Notes: generated from the letters alone by a model not told the origin. Counted from the stretch's first letter, positions 52,602 through 62,553 are shown. The stretch is 64,000 nucleotides of DNA from Janthinobacterium sp. UMAB-56 (GCF_900095265.1 NZ_LT607659.1:135867-199866), one strand, 5' to 3'. Numbers and translations: made by a program.

Positions 52602-53390
52602 ATGAATCCAGCAATGTGGATCAGCAAGACCGGCGTGCAGGCACAAGATGCCAAACTGCAAGCCATCGCCAATAATCTGGCCAACGTCAATACCGTTGGT
52701 TTCAAGCGCGACCGCGTCGTCTTCGAGGACCTGTTTTACCAGGTCGAGCAGCAACCGGGCACACAGCGCGCCGACAACACCCTCTCGCCCTCGGGCGTGC
52801 AGCTGGGTAACGGTACCCACATGGTGGGCACGCAAAAGGTGTTTACCACCGGCAGCCTGCAAACGACGAGCCGCGAATTCGACGTCGCCATCACCGGCAA
52901 CGGTTTCCTGCAAGTGCTGCGCCCGAATGGCGAAGCGGCCTACACGCGCGCCGGCCAGCTGGGCATCAATGAAAACGGCGTGATGGTCAACGCCCAGGGC
53001 TTGCCGCTGGTGCCGCAGATTACCGTGCCAAACAATGCCACGGCGATCACCATCGGCGAAAACGGCATGGTCACGGCCACCGTACCGGGCAATGTCAACG
53101 GCACCCAGCTGGGCCAACTGAACCTCTCCAGCTTTATCAACCCGACGGGCCTGCTGGCACTCGGTGAAAACCTGTTCCAGGAAACGGCATCGAGCGGCAC
53201 GCCGACGGAAGGCCGTCCCGGCGAAGGCGCACTGGGCAAGCTGAAACAGTTTGCGCTGGAAGGCTCGAACGTGCAGGTGGTCGAAGAGATGGTCGATATG
53301 ATCGCTGCCCAGCGCACCTATGAAATGAATACCAAGGTGCTGTCGGCCGCCGACAATATGCTGCAATACCTGGCGCAAGCGGCACGCTGA
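52602..53390 (+). CDS. flgG: Distal rod protein FlgG
   Basis: 262 residues, the standard FlgG length. N-terminal GVQAQDAKLQAIANNLANVN, GFKRDRVVFEDLFYQ, the EFDVAITGNGFLQV segment and C-terminal GSNVQVVEEMVDMIAAQRTY are all typical. Preceded by CAGGAG. The stop codon overlaps the flgH start. Confidence 0.95.
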   Translation: MNPAMWISKTGVQAQDAKLQAIANNLANVNTVGFKRDRVVFEDLFYQVEQQPGTQRADNTLSPSGVQLGNGTHMVGTQKVFTTGSLQTTSREFDVAITGNGFLQVLRPNGEAAYTRAGQLGINENGVMVNAQGLPLVPQITVPNNATAITIGENGMVTATVPGNVNGTQLGQLNLSSFINPTGLLALGENLFQETASSGTPTEGRPGEGALGKLKQFALEGSNVQVVEEMVDMIAAQRTYEMNTKVLSAADNMLQYLAQAAR

Positions 53391-54064
53391 TGACAGTCGC
53401 CATGAAAGCCACGGCGGCCTTGCTGCTGGTGTTGATGGCCGGTTGCGCCAGCCAGCCAGCCGCGCCCGTGGCGCCCAGCTTTTCCGATACGCCGCTGCCC
53501 GTGGCGCCGCGCAGCGCTGCGCGCGGCGGCGTGGGCGGCGGCGTGTTCAATCCCGACGCGGGCCTGGACCTGATCTCCGACAGCCGCGCCTTCCGCGTGG
53601 GCGACGTCGTCACGGTGGCCCTGCAGGAAACCACGCAGGCGAGCAAGAAGGCGGGCACCTCGTTCAACAAGGGTTCCTCCGTCGGCGTGAAGGCTGCCAA
53701 CATTCTGGGCAAGACCTTCCCGAAGACGGGTGTCGACCTGTCGGCTGACCGCAACTTCGCCGGCGACTCGACCAGCACGCAGCAAAATGCGCTGTCCGGC
53801 GCCATCACCGTGATCGTGCAGGAAGTGCTGCCGAACGGCTTGCTGCGCGTGCAGGGCGAGAAGACGCTGACCCTGAACCAGGGCCTGGAATTCGTGCGCC
53901 TGCGCGGCTACCTGCGCGCGGCCGACATCGATTCCAACAACCAGGTCTCGTCCTTGCGCATCGCCAATGCACAGATCGCTTATTCCGGCCAGGGCACCCT
54001 GGCCGAAGCCAATACACCAGGCTGGCTGACGCGCTTCTTCGTCGGCCCGTGGATGCCGTTTTAA
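53390..54064 (+). CDS. flgH: L-ring lipoprotein FlgH
   Basis: 224 residues. A lipoprotein signal ends in LLVLMAGC (lipidated Cys19); the FlgH core has DSRAFRVGDVVTVALQETTQ and NGLLRVQGEKTLTLNQG. It forms the outer-membrane ring, so the filament crosses a Gram-negative envelope. It overlaps flgG by one base. Confidence 0.93.
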   Translation: MTVAMKATAALLLVLMAGCASQPAAPVAPSFSDTPLPVAPRSAARGGVGGGVFNPDAGLDLISDSRAFRVGDVVTVALQETTQASKKAGTSFNKGSSVGVKAANILGKTFPKTGVDLSADRNFAGDSTSTQQNALSGAITVIVQEVLPNGLLRVQGEKTLTLNQGLEFVRLRGYLRAADIDSNNQVSSLRIANAQIAYSGQGTLAEANTPGWLTRFFVGPWMPF

Positions 54065-54073
54065 GGTGACAAC

Positions 54074-55186
54074 ATGAAATTCCGCTCCGCCCTGCCCCTG
54101 GCAGCCATGCTGGCCGTGCTCTCCGGCTTTGCCCTGCCCGCCAGCGCCGCGCAAGTGCTGCGCAACCTGGTCAGCATCGAGGGCGTGCGCGACAATCCGC
54201 TCGTCGGCTATGGCCTCGTCGTGGGCCTGAACGGCAGCGGCGACACCACCCAGGTGAAATTCTCCAGCCAGTCCGTCGTCAACATGCTCAAGCAGTTCGG
54301 CGTGAAGATGCCGGACGGCGCCGAAGCAAAAAGCAAGAACGTCGCCACCGTCATGGTCAGCGCCGTGTTTCCACCAGGATACCGCCGTGGCCAGGCCATC
54401 GACGTCACAGTATCCTCGCTGGGCGATGCGAAAAGCTTGCGCGGAGGCACCTTGCTGCTGACGCAACTGCGCGCGGCCGACAATGAAACGTATGCGCTGG
54501 CGCAAGGCAACGTGGTCGTCGGCGGCTTGAACGCCACCGGCAAGAGCGGCTCATCCGTCACCGTCAACACGCCCACCTCGGGCCGCATTCCCAACGGCGC
54601 CAACATCGAGCGCGAGATTCTCAGCGATTTCTCCACCAAGCCGACCGTCACCCTGAACTTGCGCCACCCGCATTTCGAGACGGCCATCAATATCGTCGAA
54701 GCCGTCAACCGCCGCTTCGGCGCCGTCGCCACCACGCGCGACGCCACCAGCGTGGAAGTGCTGGCGCCGGAAAACCCGACCCAGCGCGTGGCCTTCATGG
54801 CCAAGCTCGAAGCGCTGACCGTCGATGTCGGCATCGACACACCGAAAGTGGTGTTCAATTCGCGCACCGGCACCGTAGTCATCGCCGAGGGCTTGCGCGT
54901 GAAGGCGGCCGCCATCACGCACGGCTCGCTGAAAGTGATCATTTCCGAAAGTTCGGCCGTCAGCCAGCCGGCGCCGTTCGGCCGCGGCCAGACTACCGTC
55001 ACGCCGCAGTCGAAGGTGTCCGTCGACCAGGGCAACGGCAATATGTTCAAATGGCCGGCCGGCGCCAAGCTGCAATCGATCATCGACGTGGTCAACAGCC
55101 TGGGCGCTTCGCCCGACGACATCATGGCAATTCTGCAAGCCCTCGACCAGGCTGGGGCCATCGAAGGCGAACTGGTGGTAATCTAA
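54074..55186 (+). CDS. flgI: P-ring protein FlgI
   Basis: 370 residues with a Sec signal peptide ([20 protein letters not shown]) and the FlgI signature [20 protein letters not shown]. It forms the peptidoglycan ring, with FlgA as chaperone. Preceded by AAGGTG. It is complete to the usual [16 protein letters not shown] end. Confidence 0.95.
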   Translation: MKFRSALPLAAMLAVLSGFALPASAAQVLRNLVSIEGVRDNPLVGYGLVVGLNGSGDTTQVKFSSQSVVNMLKQFGVKMPDGAEAKSKNVATVMVSAVFPPGYRRGQAIDVTVSSLGDAKSLRGGTLLLTQLRAADNETYALAQGNVVVGGLNATGKSGSSVTVNTPTSGRIPNGANIEREILSDFSTKPTVTLNLRHPHFETAINIVEAVNRRFGAVATTRDATSVEVLAPENPTQRVAFMAKLEALTVDVGIDTPKVVFNSRTGTVVIAEGLRVKAAAITHGSLKVIISESSAVSQPAPFGRGQTTVTPQSKVSVDQGNGNMFKWPAGAKLQSIIDVVNSLGASPDDIMAILQALDQAGAIEGELVVI

Positions 55187-55210
55187 CGTGGCACTGAAAG
55201 CTGAGTGGAA

Positions 55211-55600
55211 ATGAATGTAAACGACAGCAGCAGCGCCCTGCCTTCGGCGCTCGACGACAAGAGCCCCGCCGCAGCCGCCCCGGCCAATCCCCGCTATGCG
55301 GCCAAGGCCACCGAGGCGGCCGTCAAGTTCGAGGCCTTCTTCATCTCGCACATGCTGCGCCAGATGCGTTCGGGCACGCGCGAGATGGCGGGCGAGGACA
55401 GTGTCTTCAAGGACCCGATCAACAGCGACATGCTGGAAATGGCCGACAACCTGGTGGCCGACAAGATGGCCGGCCAGCGCGCCTTCGGCATCGCCGACGC
55501 CATCCTGCGCCAGCTGCTGCCGGCAGCCGGCGCCCCCGTGGCAGCCAAAAGCGCTGCCACGACAGACAATATTGCAGCGCCGCTTAATAAATCCGTCTGA
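55211..55600 (+). CDS. flgJ: Rod-cap protein FlgJ, rod-binding domain only
   Basis: 129 residues from the ATG at 55211 (a GTG at 55205 is the alternative). The rod-binding domain is complete (AVKFEAFFISHMLRQMRSGT; SDMLEMADNLVADKMAGQRA), but no muramidase domain follows; that activity is supplied by the separate gene at 47471. This split is known in some alpha-, epsilon- and lateral flagellar systems and in spirochaetes. Confidence 0.88.
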   Translation: MNVNDSSSALPSALDDKSPAAAAPANPRYAAKATEAAVKFEAFFISHMLRQMRSGTREMAGEDSVFKDPINSDMLEMADNLVADKMAGQRAFGIADAILRQLLPAAGAPVAAKSAATTDNIAAPLNKSV

Positions 55601-55678
55601 AGCGTCGCCTGTACCAGGTAACAACGATTCAATGCCTGCCCACCCGCACGCGCCACTCTCACGAAAGAAACTTGCCCA

Positions 55679-57040
55679 ATGAGCATCATCAGCAATGCAT
55701 TGTCAGGCAGCATCGCCGCCCAGGCCGCACTCAATGCGGCCAGCCAGAACATCGCCAACCTGCAAACGACGGGCTATACCCGTCAAGGCGTGCTGTTGTC
55801 CTCGCTTGGCGCCGGCGTAGGCGTGCGCTCGGCCGGCAATGGCGTGGAAGTGTCCGCCCTGTTGCGCTTTGCCGATGCCTACAAGAGCCAGCAAATGTGG
55901 CGCGCCGCATCCGACCAGGGCGCCCGTTCGCAGACCCAGCCTTACCTGACACAGCTCGAGCGCGTGATGGGCGACGATGCTTCCAGCATCAGCAACGGCA
56001 TCGACGGCTTTTTCGCCGCCCTTAATGCCTCGGCCGTCGACCCGACCTCGACGCCGCTGCGCCAGCAGATCGTCACTTCCGCCGACGCCATGGCGCAGCG
56101 CTTCAACAGCATCAGCACCGTCATGGGCAACCAGTTGCTGTCGCTGCAACAACAACGCGCGGCGATCGTACCGCAAGCCAATACCACGCTGGCCAATATC
56201 GCCGCGCTGAACCAGCGCATCAGCACTTCCACCGCCTCGGGCACGAATGTGTCGTCGCTGATGGATGCGCGCGACCAGCTGATCGATGGCCTGGCGTCGC
56301 AAATGGGCATCGAAGTGCTCGACCAGCCGGACGGCTCGCGCAATGTGTCGCTGAAATCGGGCCAGCCGCTGGTGATCGGCAGCCTGGCCGGTAGCCTGAG
56401 CAGCAGCATGACGAAGACCGGCGAGCAGACCCTGAGCCTCGATTTCGCCAAATCCTCGTACACCCTCGATCCGGTGGCCATCGGCGGCCAGATGGGTGGC
56501 CTGGGGGAATTCGAGCAAAATACCCTGAAACCGCTGCAGCAGTCGCTGCAAGACATGGCCACGCAATTAACCAGCAAGGTCAACGCGCAGCTGGCACTGG
56601 GGAAAACCATGACCGGCACTGCCGGCGGCCCCCTGCTGGCTTACGCGAATGGCAAGCTGAGCATTACTCCCGGCTTCAACGCCAGGGACCTGGCCCTGTC
56701 GCTGACGGGCGCCGCTGGCGACAGCGGCAACTTGCAAAAATTGATCGACATCAAGAATGAACCGATTAGCGTCAACTGGGTCGGCTCGGTCCTGCTGAGC
56801 GATGCCGACACGCAGCTCGTCGGCAAGCTCGGCATCTACAGCCAGCAGAACCAGTCTTTGCTGAAGACGGCCAATACGGTGCGCGCGCAAGCCATCGATG
56901 ACTGGAAGTCCACCAGCGGCGTGAACAAGGACGAGGAAGCCATGAACCTGGTGGAATTCCAGAATATGTATCAGGCAAACATGAAAGTCATTTCCGTGGC
57001 GAACAGCTTGTTTGATGCCACTTTGCAAATGATGGGTTAA
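55679..57040 (+). CDS. flgK: Hook-filament junction protein FlgK (HAP1)
   Basis: 453 residues, shorter than many FlgK proteins (540 or more), the difference being in the middle. N-terminal QAALNAASQNIANLQTTGYT and C-terminal DEEAMNLVEFQNMYQANMKV with the final VANSLFDATLQMMG are typical. Joins hook and filament with FlgL, escorted by FlgN. Confidence 0.92.
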   Translation: MSIISNALSGSIAAQAALNAASQNIANLQTTGYTRQGVLLSSLGAGVGVRSAGNGVEVSALLRFADAYKSQQMWRAASDQGARSQTQPYLTQLERVMGDDASSISNGIDGFFAALNASAVDPTSTPLRQQIVTSADAMAQRFNSISTVMGNQLLSLQQQRAAIVPQANTTLANIAALNQRISTSTASGTNVSSLMDARDQLIDGLASQMGIEVLDQPDGSRNVSLKSGQPLVIGSLAGSLSSSMTKTGEQTLSLDFAKSSYTLDPVAIGGQMGGLGEFEQNTLKPLQQSLQDMATQLTSKVNAQLALGKTMTGTAGGPLLAYANGKLSITPGFNARDLALSLTGAAGDSGNLQKLIDIKNEPISVNWVGSVLLSDADTQLVGKLGIYSQQNQSLLKTANTVRAQAIDDWKSTSGVNKDEEAMNLVEFQNMYQANMKVISVANSLFDATLQMMG

Positions 57041-57050
57041 GGAGAAGAGC

Positions 57051-57962
57051 ATGCGTGTCGCCAGCAGCCAGTACCAAGCGCTGATTAATATTTCTCTTCA
57101 GCAAAATCAGGAACGCATCAATTACCTGACCCAGCAGATGGCTTCGGGCTTGCGCATCCAGTTGCCATCGGACGATCCGATCGGCAATGTGCGCATTTCG
57201 CGCCTGACGCGCGAGCAAGCCATGGTGACCCAGTACCAGGACAATATCGCCACGGTGAAAGTGCGCCTGCTGAAAAACGAAAACTACCTGTCGAGCATGG
57301 TCACCGACATGGGCCAGGCGCGCGACCTGCTGGTGTGGGCTGCCGACGGCGGCAATGCGCCGGACGACCTGAATGCAATGACGCAATCGCTGACCGCCAT
57401 GCGCGACAGCGTGCTGTACACGGCCAACCTCAAGGACCAGGAAGGCCGTTACATGTTTTCCGGCACGGATACCGACAAGCCGGCCATCGCGTTCAATTCC
57501 GCTGCGAACGCCGGCTTGCGCTACAGCTATAACGGCAACACCGCCACGCAAACCGTGGTCGTGGGCAATGGCGTGACGCAGGCGGCCAACGTCGACGTGA
57601 AGAACCTGGAAGTGTGGCTGAACAAGATCGACCAGGCCATCGAAACGCTGGGCAAGCCCGGCGTCAGCCCGAACGATCCGGCCGTGCGCAGCGTGGTGGG
57701 TGCCGCGCTCGATGGCACCGATGATGGCATGGATTTACTCTCCGGCAAGATCGCCATCTTTGGCGGCGCGCAAAACATTCTATCCACCTTGTCAGGCAAT
57801 CTGGCCAACGTCTCGCTGTCGAACGACATGGCCTTGTCGGATCTGAAGAAGACCGACATGGGCGCGGCCGCCATCGACCTGAACGGCTACCAGACGGCCC
57901 TGCAGGCAACCTACAAGGCATACGCCAAGGTTGGCACCATTTCCCTGTTTGATCTTCTCTGA
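57051..57962 (+). CDS. flgL: Hook-filament junction protein FlgL (HAP3)
   Basis: 303 residues with AAGGAGAAG upstream. The flagellin-like N-terminus (INYLTQQMASGLRIQLPSDD) and C-terminal helix are present. It is 10 bp after flgK and is followed 5 bp later by an uncharacterised gene, suggesting co-translation. Confidence 0.91.
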   Translation: MRVASSQYQALINISLQQNQERINYLTQQMASGLRIQLPSDDPIGNVRISRLTREQAMVTQYQDNIATVKVRLLKNENYLSSMVTDMGQARDLLVWAADGGNAPDDLNAMTQSLTAMRDSVLYTANLKDQEGRYMFSGTDTDKPAIAFNSAANAGLRYSYNGNTATQTVVVGNGVTQAANVDVKNLEVWLNKIDQAIETLGKPGVSPNDPAVRSVVGAALDGTDDGMDLLSGKIAIFGGAQNILSTLSGNLANVSLSNDMALSDLKKTDMGAAAIDLNGYQTALQATYKAYAKVGTISLFDLL

Positions 57963-57967
57963 CCACC

Positions 57968-59017
57968 ATGCAAATCGTTCAGACTTCCTCCTCGTCCGGC
58001 GTCAATGCCAAAGGCACCGGCAAGGCCCGCGTCGCCGATGACGCGTCCGCCGCCATTGATGGCGGCGGACGCGCCAGCGCGCGCAGCGAGGCGCCGGCGG
58101 CGAAGAGTTCGACGGCGAGCCTGCAACGTGGCCTGAGCAACTGGGATCACCAGTTACAGGGGGAAATTTCCAACGCACAACAAACCCTGGACTACCTTGA
58201 ACGCAGCAGCAGCCAGCTGCAAGCGCTGAAAAGCGAACTGGCGGCCAAGCTGGCCGCGCGCCAGGGCCGCGAAGGGCAAGTCGAAGCGCGCGTGCGCCAG
58301 TTCAGCAATACCTGGCGCCAGCGCGCCAGCGCCTCGGGCGGCACGCTCGACGCACAGCTCAGCTATACCAGCCCGCGGGCGGCGCAGCAGAACTTCAGCA
58401 TCCGCGGCCTGACCATGGCCAGCCTGCAGGAAGGACCGCAGGAAGTGCTGGCGTTTTCCGTCGGCGGCGCAAACCAGGCCCTGCGCTCGGTGAATATCGA
58501 ACCTGGCCTGAGCGAGAGCGAAATCGTTTCCCGCTTCGACCGCGCACTGATGCCGTCCGGCATAGGCGTCAAGCAGGGCAAGAATGGCGAGCTGGTGTTC
58601 AGCACGTCGGAAGCGAGCTGGGCCAACGTGCGCGACAGCCTGTCCGTGCGCGGCAGCGGCATCCGCTATCCGACCGGCCAGATGAGCCGCGTGCGCACGG
58701 ATGCGGAACCGGCCGCCATCGCGCCGGAAGAATGGCATACGGGCGACACGGAAGCCCTGCGCGCCACCTTGCAGCAAGTGGTGCAGGCGCTGGCGCAGTT
58801 GCAGGCGGCGCGCAGTTCCGTCAGCCTGGCACTGGCGCAAGCGACGGGACGCGTGGCCCGCGCGCAACCGGTGCAAGTGAGCGTCAGCATGGATACGCTG
58901 GCGGAAAACTTCACCGAAAAGGCCAGCCAGCCAGGCTATGAATCGCTGCTGGCCATCAGCTCGGCACTGGTCGGCATCAGCCGCGAACGCGTCGTCGCCC
59001 TGCTGGGCCTGGAATAA
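57968..59017 (+). CDS. Uncharacterised protein at the end of the flg operon
   Basis: 349 residues, no signal peptide or membrane helix. The N-terminal 55 residues are Ser/Ala-rich and probably disordered, like an export signal; about 60-110 is a coiled coil (LDYLERSSSQLQALKSELAA); the middle (about 120-240) is a globular beta-rich part (FSIRGLTMASLQEGPQEVL; GELVFSTSEASWANVRDSL); the C-terminus is helical. It starts 5 bp after flgL. Lateral clusters encode a poorly known HAP-like protein, LafW, and this could be its counterpart, but I cannot show homology. An exported filament or cap accessory is plausible. Confidence 0.6.
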   Translation: MQIVQTSSSSGVNAKGTGKARVADDASAAIDGGGRASARSEAPAAKSSTASLQRGLSNWDHQLQGEISNAQQTLDYLERSSSQLQALKSELAAKLAARQGREGQVEARVRQFSNTWRQRASASGGTLDAQLSYTSPRAAQQNFSIRGLTMASLQEGPQEVLAFSVGGANQALRSVNIEPGLSESEIVSRFDRALMPSGIGVKQGKNGELVFSTSEASWANVRDSLSVRGSGIRYPTGQMSRVRTDAEPAAIAPEEWHTGDTEALRATLQQVVQALAQLQAARSSVSLALAQATGRVARAQPVQVSVSMDTLAENFTEKASQPGYESLLAISSALVGISRERVVALLGLE

Positions 59018-59176
59018 ACGCCACTCCCGCGTGCGCTGCCATGGCGCGCGCAGCAATAGTGGGATATAAATGGGGCAGGCCCCTAGCTCAGGACGGTGGA
59101 AATCCGTAAGATGCCGCTGTCGCTGTCGCTTTGCACCATACGCCGGCGCATCCCGTCATCCACATCCGGAGTTCCC

Positions 59177-60283
59177 TTGATAAAAACCGCCGCCCGGCTG
59201 CTCAGTTACGCCCTGCTGGGAAAATCCGACAAGCAGCCCCTCGATATCGCCAAGGTGCGCAAGGTATTGATTTTGCGCAACGACAAGATCGGCGACATGA
59301 TCGTCACCTCGGCCCTGCTGCGCGAGCTGAAGAAAAACTATCCGCACTGGCAGATCGACGTGGCGGCCAGCAGCGCCAACCGCGATGTCATCGCCGATAA
59401 TCCCCATGTGAGCGAAATCCTCATCTGGGACAAGCAGCCCCTGCTGCGCGACTTGCGCACCACCATCGCCGAGCTGCGCCGACGCCGCTACGACGTCATC
59501 TTCAACCCCTACAACCGCTTTTCGATTCCCTTGCTGCTGCGCATCAAATGGCTGGGTGCCCGCTATTTGACGGGCTTTGCCATTCCCAAGTACGGTACCT
59601 CGACGGCCAAGCTGGGCATGTTCGACCATACGGTGCCCTGCGACCGCAGCCGCCACATCCTGCACAGCTATTTCGCCACCTTTGGCGCCTTTGCCCTGGG
59701 CGACATCGACCTGCGCTACGAACTGTTCGGCGTGGATGCGCACGCTGCACAGGTCGACGCCGCCTGCGACACCCTGCTGCGCTCCCATGAAGGCTTGTTC
59801 TGCCTTAATTTCCAGGGCAGCAATGCGCAACGCACGGTCAGCGTGGCCGACGCCCAGCGCTGCTGCGCCGCCCTGGCGGCACGCTATCCGCGCCATGCGC
59901 TGCTGGTGATCGCCGCACCAGGCACCGAAGAGCGCGCCACCGAGATCGTGCGCGGCGCAGGCCATGCCAACGTGATGAGTGCGCCACCTACCGGCCACAT
60001 CCTGGAACTGGCGGCACTGATCCGGCGCTGCGAACTGGTCGTTTCGCCCGATACCTCGGTGATCCACATTGCCTCGGCGTATGACAGGAAAATCGTCGGC
60101 TACTACATCCGCACCGACAACTATCGCTGGTTTTATCCGGCCAGCCGCCACTACCGGGTTATCCTGGCACCGGGTCTGACGCTGGCCAATGTCAGCGCCG
60201 CCGAGACCCTGGCCGCCGTGGAACAGCTGATGGACGGCGATGCAGGGGCGCAAGCCCAGATGACGCTTCAGGCAGCCGGCTGA
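59177..60283 (+). CDS. Glycosyltransferase family 9 (heptosyltransferase-like)
   Basis: 368 residues from a TTG at 59177, chosen because CCGGAG lies five bases upstream; ATG 59111 would add residues without family similarity. GT9 signatures: VLILRNDKIGDMIVTSALLR at the start, a central FNLNFQGS-type turn, and C-terminal SPDTSVIHIASAYDRKIVG. Enzymes of this family add heptose or other sugars to lipopolysaccharide core from ADP-heptose. It lies just outside the flagellar block; a role in LPS or in flagellar glycan is possible. Confidence 0.82.
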   Translation: MIKTAARLLSYALLGKSDKQPLDIAKVRKVLILRNDKIGDMIVTSALLRELKKNYPHWQIDVAASSANRDVIADNPHVSEILIWDKQPLLRDLRTTIAELRRRRYDVIFNPYNRFSIPLLLRIKWLGARYLTGFAIPKYGTSTAKLGMFDHTVPCDRSRHILHSYFATFGAFALGDIDLRYELFGVDAHAAQVDAACDTLLRSHEGLFCLNFQGSNAQRTVSVADAQRCCAALAARYPRHALLVIAAPGTEERATEIVRGAGHANVMSAPPTGHILELAALIRRCELVVSPDTSVIHIASAYDRKIVGYYIRTDNYRWFYPASRHYRVILAPGLTLANVSAAETLAAVEQLMDGDAGAQAQMTLQAAG

Positions 60284-62439
60284 GCTGCCAGCAGGCGGTC
60301 CATTTGCTGTCCAGGCAGCACACGGGAAAAGAAATACCCCTGTGCATAATCGCAGCCGGCAGCACGCAGCAGATCGCGCTGCGCCGCCGTCTCCACCCCT
60401 TCGGCCACGACTTTCAGGCCCAGCCGCTGCGCCAGCGCAATGAGCGCCACGCACAAGCCCTGTCCGGCATCGTCGCCTCCCAATTGGCCCACCAGGGAAC
60501 GGTCGATCTTGAGAAAATCGATATCGGCCGTTTTCAGGCACGCCAGGGACACCTGGCCGCTGCCGAAATCGTCGAGCGCCAGTGACAGGCCCATGGCGCG
60601 GAACTGACGCAGCCGCTCGACCACCTGGCGCGCCTCGTCAAGCAGCACCGCTTCCGTGGTCTCGATGACGATGGCGCCAGGCGCCAGGCCCTGGCGCGCC
60701 AGCTGCCCGCCCCAGTCCTGGTACAGCGCGGCGTCGCAGCGAAATTCCATGGCCGACTTGTTGATGCTGATCTGGAACGCGGCGCCATACTCGTCCTGCC
60801 AAAGCCGCGCCTGGCGCACGACCTGGCGAAACACCCACTCGCCGATATCGATGATCAAGCCGTTCGCCTCGGCAAAAGCGATGAAATCGGCGGGCAGCAG
60901 CAAGCCGCGCAGCGGATGGCGCCAGCGCAGCAGCGCCTCGGCCCGCTCGATGCTGCCATCGCACAGACGAATGATGGGCTGGTAATGCACCTCGAACTGG
61001 TCCTGCGCCAGCGCCACACGCATCTCGCGCACCGTGCTGCGGCGCAAGTCGGCCGCCTGCTGCAAGGCCGGCGTGAAATAGCTGTAGCCGTTGCGCCCTG
61101 CACTCTTGGCCGCATACATGGCCTGGTCGGCATGCCGCAGCAAGATGTCCGGCGCCTCCGCATCGCCCGGATACAGGGCCACACCCACGCTAGCCGACAC
61201 TTGCACCGTGTCGCCGTCGAGCACGAAAGGCCGGGCCAGCGCCGCCGTCAATTCCTGCAGCACGCGCTCGATACCGCCCAGCTGTCCAACGCCGGCCAGG
61301 ATGACGGTGAACTCGTCGCCGCCCAGGCGCGCTACCGTATCGGTGGCGCGCACGCGCTCGCTGATGCGCGTCGCCGCCTGACGCAGCAGCATGTCGCCCT
61401 TCTCATGGCCCAAGCGGTCATTCACCTGCTTGAAATGGTCGAGGTCGATGAACAGCAGGGCCAGGCAAGCGCCTTCGCGTTTGGCATGGCCCGCCTCGTG
61501 CTGCAAGCGGTCGAGAAACATGTGGCGGTTCGGCAAGCCCGTCAGCGGGTCGAAATTGGCTTGCCGCCAGATGCGCTCGGACGCCGCGCGCTGCGCCGTG
61601 ATATCGCTGACCAGGGCCAGCGCACCCAGGTAGTTGCCGCCCGAGTCGAAGATGGGATTGGTCGCCAGGGTGGCCCACAAGGTGCTGCCATCGCGCCGCA
61701 GGAACTTGAATTCGTGGCGCTCGGCCATGCCATCCTGGCGCCGCGCAATGTTGCGCTCCAGAATGGCGCGCCCCTCGTCATCCATGAAGGCAGCCAGCGG
61801 CTGGCCCAGCATATCCTCGATCTGGCAACCGAGCATGTGCGCCATCTTCGGATTGACAAAGCTGGTCAGCGCCTGCGCATCGATTTCCCAGATTCCCTCC
61901 TCGGCACTGTGCACGATGCGCCGGAAGCGCTCTTCGCTGCGTTCGAGCGCCGCCAGCTTGCCCTCGGCCTGCTCCAGCACCAGGCGCAGCGCCTGGCCAT
62001 TCGGGTCGGCGCTGCCCAGCAGGCCGACGGGCACACCGGCCTCGCGCGCATCGGCATGTGGCCTCAGCCGCACCTGCAGCTGAATGCGCTCTGGCTCGCT
62101 GCTATTGAGTACGCGCTGCACGAACTGCTCGTAATCGTGACGGAACGCCTCGTGCACATAGGCACGGAACAGCACGTGGCCGGGACGCTCGCGCACCAGG
62201 CCGAACAATTCGGCCGCCACCAGGTTGACTTGCAGGATACGGCCGTCGAGGCCCAACACGAAATAGGCGACGGGCGCCAGCAGGTATAAATCGTTGAAAT
62301 AGGCTTGCTCGCGTTCGGCCTTCACCCGCTCCGGGCTGAAGACACTATCGTCAAGCAGGGGCGCGACATGCCGCGGCACGCCGTCGTGGCCGAGCGGGGA
62401 GGAATCCGGAGCAGATGCCGCTTGCGGAGGTATGTCCAT
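60268..62439 (-). CDS. PAS-PAS-GGDEF-EAL cyclic-di-GMP signalling protein
   Basis: 723 residues from the ATG at 62439 (AAGGAC upstream). Two PAS domains (about 30-150 and 170-290), then a GGDEF domain with intact LGGDEFTVIL (GGDEF at 373-377), then an EAL domain (EALLRWRHP starting at about 501; LALDDFGSGQVSL; DFLKIDRSLV; VVAEGVETAAQR). Both cyclase and phosphodiesterase motifs look functional, so PAS input may set the balance. There is no membrane segment. Beside a flagellar cluster it probably controls motility versus attachment, although the targets are not shown by sequence. Confidence 0.92.
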   Translation of the reverse strand: MDIPPQAASAPDSSPLGHDGVPRHVAPLLDDSVFSPERVKAEREQAYFNDLYLLAPVAYFVLGLDGRILQVNLVAAELFGLVRERPGHVLFRAYVHEAFRHDYEQFVQRVLNSSEPERIQLQVRLRPHADAREAGVPVGLLGSADPNGQALRLVLEQAEGKLAALERSEERFRRIVHSAEEGIWEIDAQALTSFVNPKMAHMLGCQIEDMLGQPLAAFMDDEGRAILERNIARRQDGMAERHEFKFLRRDGSTLWATLATNPIFDSGGNYLGALALVSDITAQRAASERIWRQANFDPLTGLPNRHMFLDRLQHEAGHAKREGACLALLFIDLDHFKQVNDRLGHEKGDMLLRQAATRISERVRATDTVARLGGDEFTVILAGVGQLGGIERVLQELTAALARPFVLDGDTVQVSASVGVALYPGDAEAPDILLRHADQAMYAAKSAGRNGYSYFTPALQQAADLRRSTVREMRVALAQDQFEVHYQPIIRLCDGSIERAEALLRWRHPLRGLLLPADFIAFAEANGLIIDIGEWVFRQVVRQARLWQDEYGAAFQISINKSAMEFRCDAALYQDWGGQLARQGLAPGAIVIETTEAVLLDEARQVVERLRQFRAMGLSLALDDFGSGQVSLACLKTADIDFLKIDRSLVGQLGGDDAGQGLCVALIALAQRLGLKVVAEGVETAAQRDLLRAAGCDYAQGYFFSRVLPGQQMDRLLAAQPAA

Positions 62440-62553
62440 AGCTGTCCTTGGCACCGCCGCCCTGGCAAACAGGTGGGTGCAGTAGCGAGACTAGCATGCG
62501 CACCGCGCAGTGTCGAGCGATGCATGCCGGTATGCCACTTTCACCACAAGCGG

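Noticed and set aside
60268..62439. Degenerate (non-catalytic) GGDEF-EAL protein
   Set aside because: GGDEF, EAL, DDFGSG and AEGVE motifs are all intact, so enzymatic activity is expected.
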